Source of the DNA: VFJQ01 sp044226525
Lineage (GTDB): Bacteria; Verrucomicrobiota; Verrucomicrobiia; Chthoniobacterales; Chthoniobacteraceae
Reading direction: 5' to 3'
DNA length: 64,000 nucleotides
Assembly: GCA_044226525.1 (NCBI GenBank)
Contig: JBGAGV010000018.1
Coordinates: 113,409 to 177,408, forward strand
Shown here in pieces: positions 62,858 through 64,000 of the stretch. The notes under the pieces are model-generated. The model was not told the origin of the DNA and searched no databases. It saw only the letters and a list, made by a program, of their open reading frames with translations. Positions within the stretch are counted from its first letter, which is position 1, and each line of letters begins with the position of its first letter. A program made the position numbers and the translations under genes.

Positions 62858-62862
62858 CCCCT
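62839..62862 (-). repeat. Right terminal REP of the transposase element
   Basis: Inverted copy of 61841-61864, overlapping the transposase stop codon and the end of a truncated SMI1/KNR4 frame. Confidence 0.85.
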
Positions 62863-63040
62863 CTGACGGGGTGGACAACCCTCCTAGAAAACCGTAACCA
62901 ATCTCCTCAAGGAACGCGAAATAGTCCTCCGGCAGATCCGGGTATTCCGCCCGCAACTGCTGCACTTGGCTGGGATCAAGTCGCGCAGGATTTCCTCCAT
63001 ATTCCGAAATTTTCGCCTTCAGATCGTCAAACTTGCCCAT
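62840..63040 (-). pseudogene. SMI1/KNR4 family protein, truncated by the element
   Basis: 66 residues. MGKFDDLKAKISEYGGNPAR and EYPDLPEDYFAFLEEIGYG match the N-terminal half of the intact SMI1/KNR4 protein at 63153. After GFLGG the frame runs into the repeat and stops (last residues GSTLDT are read from it). The C-terminal half is absent from the far side of the element. Such proteins are often immunity factors for polymorphic toxins. Confidence 0.8.
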
Positions 63041-63152
63041 ATTTTTTGTCAGTTAGGGAAATAAAATTTTCGTGGTCGGCTCCTGATGAATGCCTGCTTT
63101 CGCCCGTCTCCTCGGAATCGAAGGACTGCAGTGTGCGCGGGTGGAGCGTCGG

Positions 63153-63524
63153 TCACCCCAGGGATTTTCGCACCCTATCGAGCAGGGATTCCTCCAACAG
63201 ATCGATTTCCCCGTCTGGATCGACTTCGACCAACCGGTGACCATTCTGGGTGTCGAAACCTAAACAGTAGCCTTGGCCATCATCGCCGATTGCGAGCACG
63301 TGGTCCAACCCGGAGGCCTGTGGCCGCAGTTCCGCCGCCGGGATTGGGCCGCTATAAAGGTTCAGCGCCCCCAGACCACCGAGGCCAATAGCCGCCATAA
63401 ACGCAAAGTATTCCTCCGGCAAATTTGGGTATTCCGCCCGCACCTGCTCCACATGGGCAGCGTCAACTCGCACCACCTCTGGATAGTCGCAAAACGCCTG
63501 CTTCAGGTCATCTAGTTCAATCAT
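63153..63524 (-). CDS. SMI1/KNR4 family protein
   Basis: 123 residues: EYPNLPEEYFAFMAAIGLG then GHRLVEVDPDGEIDLLEESL. The IPEDY/LPEEYFAF pattern and the later GFDTQNGHRLV fit the SMI1/KNR4 superfamily, widely used as immunity proteins against contact-dependent or polymorphic toxins. It has the same direction as the truncated paralogue downstream. A transposase remnant starts 8 bases before the ATG, so the original promoter may be gone. No toxin gene is in the window. Confidence 0.8.
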   Translation of the reverse strand: MIELDDLKQAFCDYPEVVRVDAAHVEQVRAEYPNLPEEYFAFMAAIGLGGLGALNLYSGPIPAAELRPQASGLDHVLAIGDDGQGYCLGFDTQNGHRLVEVDPDGEIDLLEESLLDRVRKSLG

Positions 63525-63531
63525 AATTGTT

Positions 63532-63861
63532 GGCTGGTATTACGGGCGCGAGAGTTTTCGCAACTGGCTGCTGGATCAGGCCGACCGGGCGCTGCGGTTA
63601 CGTGCCCGAAAGAAGAAGAATTATCACGGAGCGGAACTGCGGGATCACGGCGAAGCGGAGGCGCGAAGGATCATGGCGCGCGGCTTGGCGCGGGAGGGAC
63701 TGAGCCGCGGGGAACTGGGCGGGTTGGCGAAAGGGGATGCGCGCAAGGCCCGGATCGCCGCCGAGGTGCGAAGCCGGACGGCCGTGCCGCTCCAATGGTT
63801 GGCGGATGAACTTCGGATGGGGACCTCCGCCAATATTCTGCACGCCTGCCGCCGAGCGAAG
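63532..63861 (+). pseudogene. C-terminal remnant of a second REP-type transposase
   Basis: An in-frame tail of about 110 residues: GWYYGRESFRNWLLDQADRA, KKKNYHGAELRDHGEAEARR and PLQWLADELRMGTSANILHA. This matches the C-terminal DNA-binding part of verrucomicrobial REP-associated transposases of another subgroup than the one at 61895. The 5' end is cut at about 63530 and the 3' end at 63861, where the IS66 end begins. No catalytic domain is left. Confidence 0.7.
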
Positions 63862-64000
63862 GTAAGCGTCCGCTGGAGCACCTCTAGCAGTCGGGTTCAT
63901 AGATGTCAGAGCATAGGCGGTATGACATCTACGAGTTCGGAGCCGAAATTATTGAAGCAGGACACGCGAGGGCGGGTGCGGGTATCTGGGGAGCGGCGGG
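63862..64000 (+). mobile_element. IS66-family element, left end only
   Basis: GTAAGCG at 63862, the canonical IS66 terminus, lies directly after the transposase remnant and is followed 53 bases later by an accessory gene. The element runs past the window edge. Confidence 0.72.
63922..64000 (+). CDS. tnpA: IS66 accessory protein TnpA, N-terminal part
   Basis: 26 codons visible: MTSTSSEPKLLKQDTRGRVR then VSGERR. This matches the N-terminus of IS66 TnpA-type accessory proteins, small DNA-binding proteins needed for transposition of the family. Runs off the right edge. Confidence 0.7.
   Translation, partial: MTSTSSEPKLLKQDTRGRVRVSGERR

Larger units (their letters stand above)
61841..62862 (+). 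mobile_element. REP-associated tyrosine transposase element with 24-base inverted ends
   Basis: Bounded by 61841-61864 and 62839-62862, which are perfect inverted copies (AGGGGTCAACTCTTGACACT then TGAC). Inside each, GTCAA and TTGAC form a hairpin after the AGGG guide. Single gene inside. The right end contains the transposase stop codon. The insertion lies in an SMI1/KNR4 gene. IS200/IS605-type elements usually lack such terminal inverted repeats, so this is a transposase flanked by REPs in inverted order. Confidence 0.85.

Noticed and set aside
61841..62862. Element considered as a classical DDE insertion sequence because of its perfect inverted ends
   Set aside because: The gene has the HUH site and Tyr of the Y1 family, and the ends carry REP-type hairpins.

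Overview
The window looks like chromosomal DNA of a GC-rich member of the Verrucomicrobiota, probably a free-living heterotroph of soil or freshwater. The reasons are the planctomycete/verrucomicrobial protein families present: a PVC-type haem-binding CxxCH protein, a PSD1/DUF1549/DUF1553 cytochrome with its DUF1501 partner, secreted sulfatases, an SHD1-domain protein, and interspersed repeats of a kind I associate with this phylum. Genus and species cannot be given from the sequence alone. I saw no rRNA gene, tRNA gene or CRISPR array.

Layout. 1-298: an AbrB-type antitoxin and the start of a VapC-type PIN toxin run off the left edge. 338-15513: two minus-strand blocks of exported polysaccharide-processing and haem proteins (acetyl xylan esterase, esterase, two sulfatases, PVC haem protein, NHL propeller, DUF1501, PSD1, SGNH hydrolase), separated by a plus-strand Uma2 endonuclease. 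15601-19440: an RND exporter without its usual partners and a histidine phosphatase. 19446-25108: a minus-strand run of a receiver-prepilin fusion, a B12-type radical SAM protein, an Lhr-like helicase and PdeM. 25257-35189: housekeeping (ABC-F, thioesterase, SHD1-gluzincin, PIG-L, FolD, GlpK-GlpD, MscS with a cyclic-nucleotide domain).

35257-47713: a divergent catabolic locus. A GntR/LacI-type regulator leads an MFS importer, a propeller glycosidase and a class III aminotransferase to the left. To the right, a large propeller/sialidase protein, an amidohydrolase-type lactonase candidate, a 3-hydroxyacyl-CoA-dehydrogenase-like enzyme, a Gfo/Idh enzyme and an SDR follow with successive 4-base overlaps. 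Two operator candidates built on the same half-site lie at the two divergent start codons. 47769-57610: a pseudo-receiver coupled to PilU and PilT, a second ABC-F, dGTPase, a small cytochrome with a C-terminal haem site, a NYN nuclease-like protein, and ahcY with an unusual leader.

57611-64000 is accessory DNA. It has short hypothetical genes, several REP-like hairpins, a REP-associated tyrosine transposase bounded by perfect 24-base inverted repeats and inserted in an SMI1/KNR4 gene, a second intact SMI1/KNR4 gene, the tail of another REP-type transposase, and the left end of an IS66-family element inserted into that tail.

The observations I rate highest are the receiver-prepilin fusion, the GntR-controlled divergent locus with its paired operators, the pseudo-receiver coupled to the pilus retraction ATPases, the radical SAM-Lhr-PdeM operon, and the REP/transposase network with nested insertions at the right end.
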